Assembly: GCF_000956465.1 (NCBI RefSeq)
Contig: NZ_JYJA01000026.1
Coordinates: 61,984-125,983, forward strand
Direction of reading: 5' to 3'
DNA length: 64,000 nucleotides
Source of the DNA: Microbacterium trichothecenolyticum
GTDB taxonomy: Bacteria > Actinomycetota > Actinomycetes > Actinomycetales > Microbacteriaceae
This document shows, in pieces, positions 17,422 to 26,300 of the stretch. The position numbers were made by a program, and so were the translations under genes. The notes beneath the pieces were generated by a model that did not search any database, had not been told where the DNA came from, and saw nothing but the letters and a program-made list of their open reading frames with translations. Position 1 is the first letter of the stretch, and the number at the start of each line of letters is the position of its first letter.

Positions 17422-18099
17422 ATGCGGATTCTGGTGGTGGATGACGAGCAGCGCCTGGCCGACGGCATCCGTCGCGGGCTCGAGGCCGAAGGCTTCGGTG
17501 TCGATGTCGCGCACAACGGCGTGGACGGACTGTGGCGGGCCCGCGAGACGACGTACGACGCCATCGTGCTCGACCTGATGATGCCGGGCATGAGCGGCTG
17601 GAAGGTCTGCGAGGCGCTGCGTGCCGAGGAGAACTGGACGCCCGTGCTCATGCTCACGGCCAAGGACGGGGAGTGGGACCAGGTCGAGGCGCTCGAGACC
17701 GGGGCCGACGACTACGTCACCAAGCCGTTCTCGTTCGCCGTGCTCGTCGCGCGGCTGCGTGCGCTGATCCGCCGCGGCGGCATCGAGCGGCCGGCCGTGC
17801 TCGAAGCGGGGGACCTTCGTCTCGACCCGGGAGCGCGAATGGTGTGGCGCGGCGACGCCGAGATCGCCCTCACATCGCGGGAGTTCTCGGTCCTCGAGCA
17901 CCTCATCCGCCATCGCGGGCAGGTGCTGTCGAAGCGTGAGCTCATCGCCGGTGTGTGGAACGACGACTTCGAGGGAGACCCGAACATCATCGAGGTGTAC
18001 GTCGGGCATCTGCGGCGCAAGGTCGACCGGCCGTTCGGGCGCGACGCGATACAGACCGTCCGCGGTGCGGGCTACCGTCTGGCGGCCGACGGTGGCTGA
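17422..18099 (+). CDS. OmpR-family response regulator
   Basis: 225 residues. Receiver domain at 1-115 with acidic pocket Asp7/Asp8, phosphoacceptor Asp51 in IVLDLMMPG, the Thr in MLTAKD and Lys in VTKPFSF. The winged-helix DNA-binding domain begins about residue 130 and includes LTSREFSVLEHLIRHRGQVLSKRELI and VEVYVGHLRRKVD-like sequence near the end, as in OmpR/PhoB. The start ATG lies directly after a -10-like hexamer. The gene overlaps the histidine kinase start by 8 bases, so both are one operon. Likely target is its own promoter and that of the 19447 gene, both carrying CTTCAG repeats. Confidence 0.95.
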   Translation: MRILVVDDEQRLADGIRRGLEAEGFGVDVAHNGVDGLWRARETTYDAIVLDLMMPGMSGWKVCEALRAEENWTPVLMLTAKDGEWDQVEALETGADDYVTKPFSFAVLVARLRALIRRGGIERPAVLEAGDLRLDPGARMVWRGDAEIALTSREFSVLEHLIRHRGQVLSKRELIAGVWNDDFEGDPNIIEVYVGHLRRKVDRPFGRDAIQTVRGAGYRLAADGG

Positions 18100-19390
18100 G
18101 CCGCGGCGCCGCCGCTCGCTGCGGACACGCATCACCGCGGCCGCGACGCTGGTCGTCGCCGCTGCCCTGGTGGTCGGAGCACTGGCCTTCTACGGCATCC
18201 TGTCGGTCAGCATCCATGACGCCACCGCTCGCGCGGCCGAGACGCGGGCCGAGCAGCTCGCGGCGCGGATCGACGCCGAGGGCCCTTCGGCGGTGGCTGA
18301 GCTGGACGACGACATCGTGCAGGTGCGCGACGGCGCAGGGAGAGTCGTCGCTTCGTCCGAGGAGGCCGACAGCGGAGACCTGCCGGGTGCGGAGGGGACC
18401 GTCATCTACGACGATGAGCCGATGCTGGTCGTGGCCGAAGACCTCGACGACGGCACGCTGCTCCTGGCCCTGCCGGTGGAGGACGACGCGCAGACCCTCG
18501 CGACCGTGGCAGTGCTGCTGGCGTTCGCCGTCGTCGCCGTCGTCGCACTGGTCGCCGGGATCACGTGGTGGGTCGTCGGGCGTGCGCTGCGCCCGGTCTC
18601 GCGCATCCGCGCAGAGGTCGACGACATCACGGCCGAGCGCCTCGACCGCCGCGTGGCGGTACCGCCCTCGGGTGACGAGATCGCGGCGCTCGCGGGGACG
18701 ATGAATCGCATGCTGGACCGATTGGATGCTGCCGCCACCGCGCAGCGCCGGTTCGTGTCCGACGCCTCCCACGAGCTGCGCTCGCCGCTGGCGACGATCC
18801 GCCAGCACGCCGAACTGGCACAGCTGCATCCCGAGGCGACGTCCGTCGACGAGTTCGCGAGCGTGGTCCACGACGAGGGGCTCAGGATGCAGGAGCTCGT
18901 CGACGCGCTGCTGCTGCTGGCGCGACTGGACGAGCGCGCGGTGCTGCAGCGGGACGAGGTCGATGTGGACGACCTCGCGCTGGCGGAGGTGAAGCGGCTG
19001 CGCGCCGGCGGCGTCGTGGTGGATGCGTCCGGCGTCCACGCCGCGCGGGTGCGCGGCGATGCCCGCCTGCTCGGCCGGCTCGTGCGCAACCTCGCCGACA
19101 ATGCCGTTCGTCACGCGCGAAGCGCGGTCGCGATCGGGGTGGTCGAGGATGACGGGCAGGTGCTGCTGACGGTCGACGATGACGGCGCGGGTATTCCAGC
19201 GGAGGAGCGCGAGCGCATCTTCGAACGGTTCGTGCGGCTCGACGAGGCGCGTGCGCGCGATGCGGGCGGCAGCGGGCTGGGGCTCGCGATCGTGCGTGCG
19301 ATCGCGGAGGCCGAGGGGGGCAGCGTGCGCGTCGAGGACTCGCCACGGGGCGGCGCCCGGTTCGCCGTCGCGTTGCCGGCGTCACCCTGA
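18092..19390 (+). CDS. Sensor histidine kinase, partner of the OmpR-type regulator
   Basis: 432-residue membrane kinase. One transmembrane segment near residues 15-40, an extracellular region of about 110 residues that is acidic, and a second segment around 135-165. HAMP follows with RALRPVSRIRAEVDDI, then the HisKA box SDASHELRSPLATIRQHAELAQ with phosphoacceptor His, and the HATPase with N box RNLADNAVRHA, G1 VDDDGAGIP, F box and GGSGLGLAIV. GTG at 18092 overlaps the regulator gene. The acidic sensor and the acidic extracytoplasmic PepSY-like protein downstream suggest sensing of a cation or envelope state, which is inference. Confidence 0.93.
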   Translation: MAEPRRRRSLRTRITAAATLVVAAALVVGALAFYGILSVSIHDATARAAETRAEQLAARIDAEGPSAVAELDDDIVQVRDGAGRVVASSEEADSGDLPGAEGTVIYDDEPMLVVAEDLDDGTLLLALPVEDDAQTLATVAVLLAFAVVAVVALVAGITWWVVGRALRPVSRIRAEVDDITAERLDRRVAVPPSGDEIAALAGTMNRMLDRLDAAATAQRRFVSDASHELRSPLATIRQHAELAQLHPEATSVDEFASVVHDEGLRMQELVDALLLLARLDERAVLQRDEVDVDDLALAEVKRLRAGGVVVDASGVHAARVRGDARLLGRLVRNLADNAVRHARSAVAIGVVEDDGQVLLTVDDDGAGIPAEERERIFERFVRLDEARARDAGGSGLGLAIVRAIAEAEGGSVRVEDSPRGGARFAVALPASP

Positions 19391-19396
19391 ACGCCG

Positions 19397-19440
19397 CTTC
19401 AGGATGCTTCAGGTCTGCTTCAGCGACCGCTCGGCACCAT
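19397..19440 (+). promoter_or_regulatory. Three CTTCAG direct repeats and -10 before the PepSY-like gene
   Basis: CTTCAG occurs at 19397-19402, 19407-19412 and 19418-19423, phased 10 and 11 bases apart. A -10-like CACCAT sits at 19435-19440, and the ATG follows 6 bases later. The gap of 11 bases between last repeat and -10 equals that upstream of the response regulator, so the same regulator probably activates both. Confidence 0.65.
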
Positions 19441-19446
19441 CGAAGC

Positions 19447-20223
19447 ATGGATGACAAGAACAGCACCCCCGAGACTTCCCCCGCTGCAGCGCAGCCTGCC
19501 GACGATCGTCGGCCCGAGGCGCTCGCTGCTTCTCCGGCCCCCGGTCACGCCGGTCGGGCGGACGCGACCGAGGCGAGTGCGCCTGCCGCTCCCGCCCCGA
19601 AGCGCAGCCGCACGCGCGGCTGGCTGATCGGCGGCGGCGCGGTGCTGGCCGCCGCGATCCTCACCGGCGGCGGCATCGCCCTCGGCGCGGAGATGGCCGA
19701 CGAGGCGGCCGACCTCGCCGCATCGGCGTCGTCCGACGACAGCGACGACTCGCGTGACGCCGACGACTCGAGCGACGACAGCACCAGCGGTGACCTGTCG
19801 AACCTGGGCACCGCCTCCGCCGACGACCTGGTCGCGATGATCGACGCGGCGTCCGCCGCCGGTGAGGGCGAGCCCACCTCGATCGATCTGAAGCGCGACG
19901 GCAGCGCCGAGGTGACGCTCGAGGCCGCGGACGGCGCCGAGACCGAGGTGCGCGTCGACGCCGGCGGCGAGGCATCCGTCGTCTCCACGGAGTCCGCCGA
20001 CGACGACGGGGCCCCGCTGTACGTCCTCGATGCCGACGCGATCGCCGCGATCGTGGACGCAGCGCTCGCCGAGGCCGACGGCCGCATCGTCGAGATCGAG
20101 GCAGATGACGACGGCACGTCCCCGTGGGACGTCACGGTCCTGACCGCCGCGGGGGACTTCGTCGAGCTCGACCTCGATGCCGGGTTCGCGGTGGTGTCCA
20201 CGGGAACCGACACCGACGACTGA
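19447..20223 (+). CDS. Membrane-anchored acidic protein with PepSY-like region
   Basis: 258 residues. An Ala/Pro-rich cytoplasmic N-terminus of about 55 residues, then one transmembrane segment (GWLIGGGAVLAAAILTGGGIALG, about 60-82), then a strongly acidic Asp/Ser linker (DDSDDSRDADDSSDDS). The extracytoplasmic part has alternating elements such as ADDLVAMIDAASAAGEGEPTSIDLKRDGSAEVTLE and AIAAIVDAALAEADGRIVEIEADDDGTSPWDVTVL, which resemble two PepSY-type units. PepSY proteins act as inhibitors or modulators near the membrane. It lies 56 bases downstream of the kinase gene but has its own promoter-like region with CTTCAG repeats. Function beyond a link to the two-component system is unknown. 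Confidence 0.75.
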   Translation: MDDKNSTPETSPAAAQPADDRRPEALAASPAPGHAGRADATEASAPAAPAPKRSRTRGWLIGGGAVLAAAILTGGGIALGAEMADEAADLAASASSDDSDDSRDADDSSDDSTSGDLSNLGTASADDLVAMIDAASAAGEGEPTSIDLKRDGSAEVTLEAADGAETEVRVDAGGEASVVSTESADDDGAPLYVLDADAIAAIVDAALAEADGRIVEIEADDDGTSPWDVTVLTAAGDFVELDLDAGFAVVSTGTDTDD

Positions 20224-20237
20224 GCGTCGGTGAGAAG

Positions 20238-20267
20238 ACGGCGGTCGCCCGCGAGGACGGCCGCCGT
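20238..20267. terminator. GC hairpin after the PepSY-like gene
   Basis: ACGGCGGTCG at 20238-20247 pairs with CGGCCGCCGT at 20258-20267 (10 bp, one T-G), loop of 10 bases, no U tract. It lies 15 bases after the stop codon and before the convergent LuxR gene end at 20325. Confidence 0.55.
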
Positions 20268-20324
20268 TCGGTTCTGTCGGGGCTCGCTCCGGATGGCATG
20301 GCGCGGGGCGTCTGACGGCCGCGC

Positions 20325-23219
20325 TCAGTCGTTCGGCGAGGCCTCGAGGGCGCCCGCGTCGAGCTCGTCGCGCGAGGTGAGCCCCAGTTTCCGAAGCGCG
20401 TTCGACATATGGGTCTCGACGGTGCGGGGAGAGAGGTACAGCTCTGCGGCGATCGCGCGGTTCGTGCGACCCGCCGCCGCTCGCTGCACGACCTCCTGCT
20501 CGCGCCGCGAAAGGTCGTTGCCGTGCGTCGGGCGACCGCCGCGCCACGGATATGGAACGGGAACGCCGTGCCGGCGCATGGTGCGGGTGACGCGGGCGAT
20601 GTCCTGTCGCGCCGAGAGGCGCCCGTACGCGGTGAGGGCTTCCGTGAGCAGGCTCGGCCCGTCGGCCGCACCCCGTTCGCAGCGCCAGTCTCCGAGTCGT
20701 TCCGTCGATCGAGCCGCCACGGCGACCAACCCCGCGTCGTGCGCCGCCGCACGTGCTCGAGACAGCCGCTCCTCGGCGGTGGAGGTGTCGCCGTCGTGAT
20801 GCGCGATGAGGGCTTCGCACGTCATCACGGCCACGGCGACCGCGGGCGCCTGCGCGTCGCGAACGCGGTCGCCGACGGACGTGATCCGTGCGCGGACGTC
20901 GTCCACCGCGCCCAGGGCCGATGCCGCCTCGACGTGGCACACCAGGGCGTCGGCCGACCACGCCCACATCCCCTTGCGCCGGAGCTGTTCGAGGGCGGCG
21001 GATGCCTCGTCGAAGGCCCCCTGCGGATCGCCGAGGGTGAGCCGGAGACGAGCGAGGGCCGCGCGCGCAGGCACCAGCGGCCACACCGCACCGACCCTCT
21101 CGCAGTCGCGGATGAGGTCGGTGAGTCCTTCGACCGCCTCCGCGGCGTTGCCGCGAGAGCCCTGCACGAGGTGGTGCAGGTAGCGTGCCTCGAACGACGC
21201 GGCACCGAATCCGAACGCGCGCGAGGCCAGGTCCTGCGCCCGCTCGGCGAGGCCGTCCCATCGCCCTGCGGCGTGGTCGACCATCGCGCCGACCAGTTCG
21301 AAGACCTCCAGCAGGCGCGGCGAGAGCGAGCGCTCGGCGATCGAACGCCCCTCGGCCAGCAGCTCGTCGGCGCGGCGCACGTTGCCGATGTGGAGGGCGC
21401 CCTGCGCCCAGTTGATCGCGGCGCGAGCGTGCTCCCGTGGCTGCGTGAGCACCACGGGGTCGCGTCGCGCGGCGTCGATCAGTCCCCACGCGGCCGGATC
21501 GCCCTGTTCGAGGAGAAGCGATGCGCGCGCGATCCGCACCCCCAGTTCGACGTCCACCGATCCGGCGCGCTGAGCCGCCGCCACGGCTTGTGCGCACCGC
21601 GCCAGATGCGCCTCGAGCGGCACGTCGACGACGGTCTCAGGTGCGGCCAGCACGGCCAGCGCCCGCGCCTGGAGGTCGGGACGATCGTCGAGCTCGTCGA
21701 CCGCACGCTCGATCTCGCCGTACCCGTCGCGGGCGAACCCCTGCTGACGGTAGAGCCTGCCCAGGGCGAAGCGCAGCTCGCCGCGGGCGGCCGGCGTCAG
21801 CTGCTCGCTCTCCAGCAGCCGAGTGAGGATCGGGGCGGACTCGGCGTGGGCCAGTCCGTCCACCGCGGCACGACCGAGCTTCGTCGCGATCCGCACGCGG
21901 TCGTCGATCGAAAGCTCGGCCATGTCGGCCGTCGCCTCGCGGAGGAACTCGGCCGCCGCGGCCTCGTTGCCGTGGCGGACGGCTTCATCGGCGGCGGTCT
22001 CCGCCCAGCGGACGAAGTCCTTCACGAGACCGGCGCGCCGGTAGTGGTGGGCGATGCGCGCGGAGAGGATCGGGTCGTGTCGCTCCTCCAGCACGCGCGC
22101 GACGCGGGCATGCCACCACTGACGGGTCGGCAAGGGTGTGGCGTCGTAGACGATCTGCTGCGCGAGCACGTGCCGGAACCGGCTGCGGCCGTCCTGCTCA
22201 TGCAGCAGGCCAGCGGCGTGGGCCGACGTGAGCGCCTTCGCCACGTGCCGGGCGTCGTGCTCGGTGAGCTCCGCGGTGAGGCCGGGGTCGACGGTCAGCC
22301 CGACCACGGCGGCCGCCTCGATGACCTCCCGCGCGGTCGCGTCCAGCGTCATCAGCCGCTGGATGACGACATCGCGGAGGGCCGTCGACACGGACAGCGC
22401 CGCGAGGGCTTCCGTGTGGGTGGGGATGTCCGCGGCGGGGATCTGCGCCAGCAGAGTGCGGAGGACTTCCTCGACGACGAAGGGCACGCCGCCCGTGACC
22501 TCGTGCAACGCCGCCGCGACCGGATCGGGGACATCCACGCCGAGCAGGTGCCGGGACAGTTCGCCGACCTGCGCGACATCCAGCGGCACGAGCCGTGCCG
22601 TCCGGGTCCGGCCCTCAGGCGCCCGTGCGAACGACTCGCCGACCGGAGTCGCCCCGAGGTCCGTGCGGCTCGTGACGACGATCGTCACGTCGGCGGGCTG
22701 ATGGGCGATGAGGTAGGTGAGGAAGTCGAAAGTGACGGCGTCCGCCCAGTGCACGTCTTCCAGCACCAGCACGGCGGGCGACAGATGCTCGATCAGCTCG
22801 GTCGCCGCGCGGAAGATCTGGTGTCGCGCGTCGCGCTGATCCGCCGGGCGTGGGGGTGGCGCCGGGAGGCGGTCGGCGATCTCGGGCACGAGCGGAGCCA
22901 GATTGCCGACGACGGGGCTGAGGCCGCGGACGCCGATGCGATCACGCTGTTGCCGGAATGCGTCCAGCACCGGTCCGAGCGGGAACGGATCATGCAGTGC
23001 CTGACACTGACCCATCAGCACCGCCGCGCCGCCCGGCGCAGCGGCGAGGAGTTCGCGCACCAGTCGGCTCTTGCCGATCCCGGCTTCGCCCTGGACGACG
23101 ATGAGTGCCGGGGGTGACGCGATCGCACGCGCCAGCGCGTCGAACTCGGCGCGACGACCGACGAGGACAGGCGACACCCCGCCGGGAGGTGGAGCCGGGG
23201 GTTGAGGCATGACTGCCAT
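20325..23219 (-). CDS. LAL-type LuxR-family transcriptional regulator with AAA ATPase domain
   Basis: 964-residue regulator of the large ATP-binding LuxR (LAL, MalT-like) class. Walker A is GEAGIGKS at about 44-51, Walker B AVLVLEDVHWAD near 125-135. A helical TPR-like middle region of about 500 residues follows, then the C-terminal LuxR helix-turn-helix LSRREQEVVQRAAAGRTNRA-IAAELYLSPRTVETH and NALRKLGL. Such proteins bind promoter DNA after effector and ATP binding. Start ATG 23219 is preferred over the frame opening at 23258; ATG 23210 is an alternative, and neither has a strong ribosome site. A -10-like TACACT is seen on the minus strand at 23252-23247. Target genes are unknown; the divergent protease gene is the nearest candidate. 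Confidence 0.9.
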   Translation of the reverse strand: MAVMPQPPAPPPGGVSPVLVGRRAEFDALARAIASPPALIVVQGEAGIGKSRLVRELLAAAPGGAAVLMGQCQALHDPFPLGPVLDAFRQQRDRIGVRGLSPVVGNLAPLVPEIADRLPAPPPRPADQRDARHQIFRAATELIEHLSPAVLVLEDVHWADAVTFDFLTYLIAHQPADVTIVVTSRTDLGATPVGESFARAPEGRTRTARLVPLDVAQVGELSRHLLGVDVPDPVAAALHEVTGGVPFVVEEVLRTLLAQIPAADIPTHTEALAALSVSTALRDVVIQRLMTLDATAREVIEAAAVVGLTVDPGLTAELTEHDARHVAKALTSAHAAGLLHEQDGRSRFRHVLAQQIVYDATPLPTRQWWHARVARVLEERHDPILSARIAHHYRRAGLVKDFVRWAETAADEAVRHGNEAAAAEFLREATADMAELSIDDRVRIATKLGRAAVDGLAHAESAPILTRLLESEQLTPAARGELRFALGRLYRQQGFARDGYGEIERAVDELDDRPDLQARALAVLAAPETVVDVPLEAHLARCAQAVAAAQRAGSVDVELGVRIARASLLLEQGDPAAWGLIDAARRDPVVLTQPREHARAAINWAQGALHIGNVRRADELLAEGRSIAERSLSPRLLEVFELVGAMVDHAAGRWDGLAERAQDLASRAFGFGAASFEARYLHHLVQGSRGNAAEAVEGLTDLIRDCERVGAVWPLVPARAALARLRLTLGDPQGAFDEASAALEQLRRKGMWAWSADALVCHVEAASALGAVDDVRARITSVGDRVRDAQAPAVAVAVMTCEALIAHHDGDTSTAEERLSRARAAAHDAGLVAVAARSTERLGDWRCERGAADGPSLLTEALTAYGRLSARQDIARVTRTMRRHGVPVPYPWRGGRPTHGNDLSRREQEVVQRAAAGRTNRAIAAELYLSPRTVETHMSNALRKLGLTSRDELDAGALEASPND

Positions 23220-23335
23220 TCGTCTCGTGGGGCGCGAGCAAAAGTCAGTGTAGGTCACGGATGCACGCCCCGTTCACCCGTCCGTAACCTGCAACGCAAG
23301 GTGTGAAACGAATCATCCGTGCGCGAGGAGAGACA

Positions 23336-26300
23336 GTGCCCAGACATCTCAGACAACGACCGCGGAGGCACGCCTCCACGCGGCTGGCCATCGCGGCGGC
23401 CGCCGCCCTCGCCCTCGTGGCGACCGCTGCGCCGGCCGCGCCGCCTGCGGCGCTCGCCGTGGACCCGGCGCCGGTCGCGGTGGAGGACCTCGGCGACCGG
23501 ACCGGCGGCGTGACGGTCACGACCCCCGAGGACGCGGAGGCCCTGGTGAGCGAAGCCGCGCAGCCGCAGACGTACATCGTGCAGATGGCGCCGGCGCCCG
23601 TGGTCGCGTACGAGGGCGGTGAGAAGGGCCTCGCGTCGACGAAGCCTCGCGGCGGAGCGAAGGTCGACCCGGCCGACCCCGCGGTCGAGGCGTACAGCAC
23701 GCACCTCAAAGGGCAGCAGCGGGCGGCTCTCGCGAAGGTGAAGGGCGGCAAGCCCTCGTACAGCTACGTGTACAGCTTCAACGGCTTCGCGGCCGAGCTC
23801 ACCCCGGCGCAGGCCGCCGAACTCGAGGCGCAGCCAGGTGTCGTCTCGGTGCACCCCGACGAGGCGGTCGAGACCGACACGTCGTCCACGGAGGGATTCC
23901 TCGGGCTGGACAGTGAGGACGGACTGTGGGCACAGCTCGGGGGGCCGACCGGTGGCAAGAAGACGCCGGGAGCGGGTGAGGACATCGTGATCGGCGTGAT
24001 CGACAGCGGCATCTGGCCCGAGGTCGCCAGCTTCTCCGATCGCAGCGACAAGAAGCTCGTGTACCAGGGCAAGCCCAAGGGCTTCCGTGGCACGTGCGCG
24101 TCGGCCGAGAAGGTGGGCGACGACTCGTGGGACGCCAACCTCTGCAACAACAAGCTCGTGACCGCCCAGTACTTCAACGCCGCGTGGGGAGGCAACGAGG
24201 GCGTCGCGCAGCAGCTGCCGTGGGAGTTCCTCTCGCCGCGTGACTACAACGGCCACGGCACCCACACCGCCTCGACCGCGGGCGGCAACTACGGCGTCGA
24301 CGTGACGGGCCCGGCGGCGCCCTTCGGTGAGATCTCGGGCATCGCGCCGCGAGCGCGCATCGCGGCGTACAAGGCGCTGTGGTCCGTCGAGGACGGCTCC
24401 ACCGCGACCGGCTACACGTCCGACATGGTCGCCGCGATCGACAAGGCCGTCGCCGACGGCGTCGACGTCATCAACTACTCGGTCTCGGGTTCCAGCACCG
24501 ACTTCCTCGAGCCTACGGAGGCGGCGTTCCTCAACGCTGCCGCAGCCGGCATCTTCGTCGCGGCGTCCGCCGGCAATTCGGGCCCCGACGCCGGGACCGT
24601 CGCCCACCCAGGTCCCTGGCTGACCACCGTCGCTGCCGGCACCCACGACCGCACGACGACGGGCGCCGTGGTCCTCGGCAACGGTGCGCGCTACGAGGGC
24701 GTGTCGCTCAGCAACGCGGCGGTCGGGCCCGCCCCGGTCATCACGGGCGCCGCCGCGCGGCTCTCGGGTGTCTCGATCGGCGCGGGTGCTCGCTGCTATC
24801 CCGCGAGCGACAACAACGGCAAGCCGGCACTCGATCCCGCCAAGGTCACCGGGAAGATCGTGCTCTGCGAGCGCGGCGGCGACATCGCCCGTGTCAACTC
24901 CTCGCGCGCCGTCGCGGAGGCGGGCGGGGTCGGCATGATCTTCGTGAACGCCTTCGGCAACTCGCTGAACGCCGACTTCCACTCGGTGCCCACGGTGCAC
25001 CTGCAAGACACCGAGTGGAGCGCGATCAGCGCCTACGCGGCGACGGCCGGAGCCACCGCGACCATCGAGAAGGCGGTCATCGCGAACGGCGGCACGGCGC
25101 CCTTCACCGCGGAGTTCTCCTCGCGCGGCCCGCTCGTCGCCGGCAACGGCGATGTGCTGAAGCCCGACGTGATCGCTCCGGGGCAGGACATCCTCGCCGC
25201 GGTCGCCCCTCCCGGCCAGGGTGGGATGGACTTCAACCTGATGAGCGGCACGTCGATGTCGGCGCCCCACGTCGCCGGGCTCGCCGCCCTGCTGCAGGGC
25301 CTTCACCCGGACTGGTCGCCGATGGCGATCAAGTCGGCGCTGATGACCACGGGGTCCGACGTCCTGGACGGCGAGGCGAACACCGACCCGAACCTCATCT
25401 TCAAGCAGGGTGCCGGGCACGTGCAGCCCACGAGCGCGGCCGACCCGGGGCTGGTCTACGAGAGCGGTGTCGATGACTGGACCGCGTTCCTCTGCGGGTC
25501 GACCCGCAGTGTGGCCGACGCCGCCTGTGACGATCTCGAGGCAGGAGGGCGCTCGCTGGACCCGAGCGATCTGAACACCCCGTCGATCGGCATCGGCCTG
25601 CTCGACGGCACGCAGACCGTCACGCGCACGGTCAAGAACGTCGACGACAAGGCCGCGACCTACTCGGCGACGGTGAGCGGACTCGCCGGAGTGGGTGTCA
25701 CGGTCGAGCCGAGCACGCTCACTGTGGCGCCGGGCGAGACCGCGTCGTACTCGGTCACGTTCGCCGTCGGCGAGGAGACGCAGCTGTTCGACTACCTCGC
25801 CGGCCAGCTGTCGTGGACCGATGGCACGCACACGGTGCGGTCGCCGATCGTGCTCCGAGCCAAGCAGCCGGGTGACGAGGACTGGGCCGCTCGGTACGAC
25901 GGAGCGAGCGGGCAGTTCGGGACCTCCTCCGATGTCGGCAGCGAGCTCCTGCTCCACCCCGACGGCCGGCGCGTCTACATGAGCGGTTACAGCCGGCCGC
26001 CGTCGGCAGGTGGACTCGTGAGCGACTTCCTGACTGCTGCGTACGACCCGGAGACCGGCGACGTGATCTGGGAGGAGCAGTGGGATGCCTCGGACGGCGA
26101 TTCCGACGAGCCCGCGGGCTTCGGGATGAGCCCCGACGGCGAGACGCTGTACGTCGGCGGGACCAGCGGCGGCGACTACCTCACGGTCGCCTACGACGGA
26201 GCGACCGGTGAGCGGCGGTGGACCACGCGTCTGGACGGGCCGGCTCAGGCCGGGGACGCGCTGAACGACCTCGTCGTCAGCCCGGACGGCTCGACCGTCT

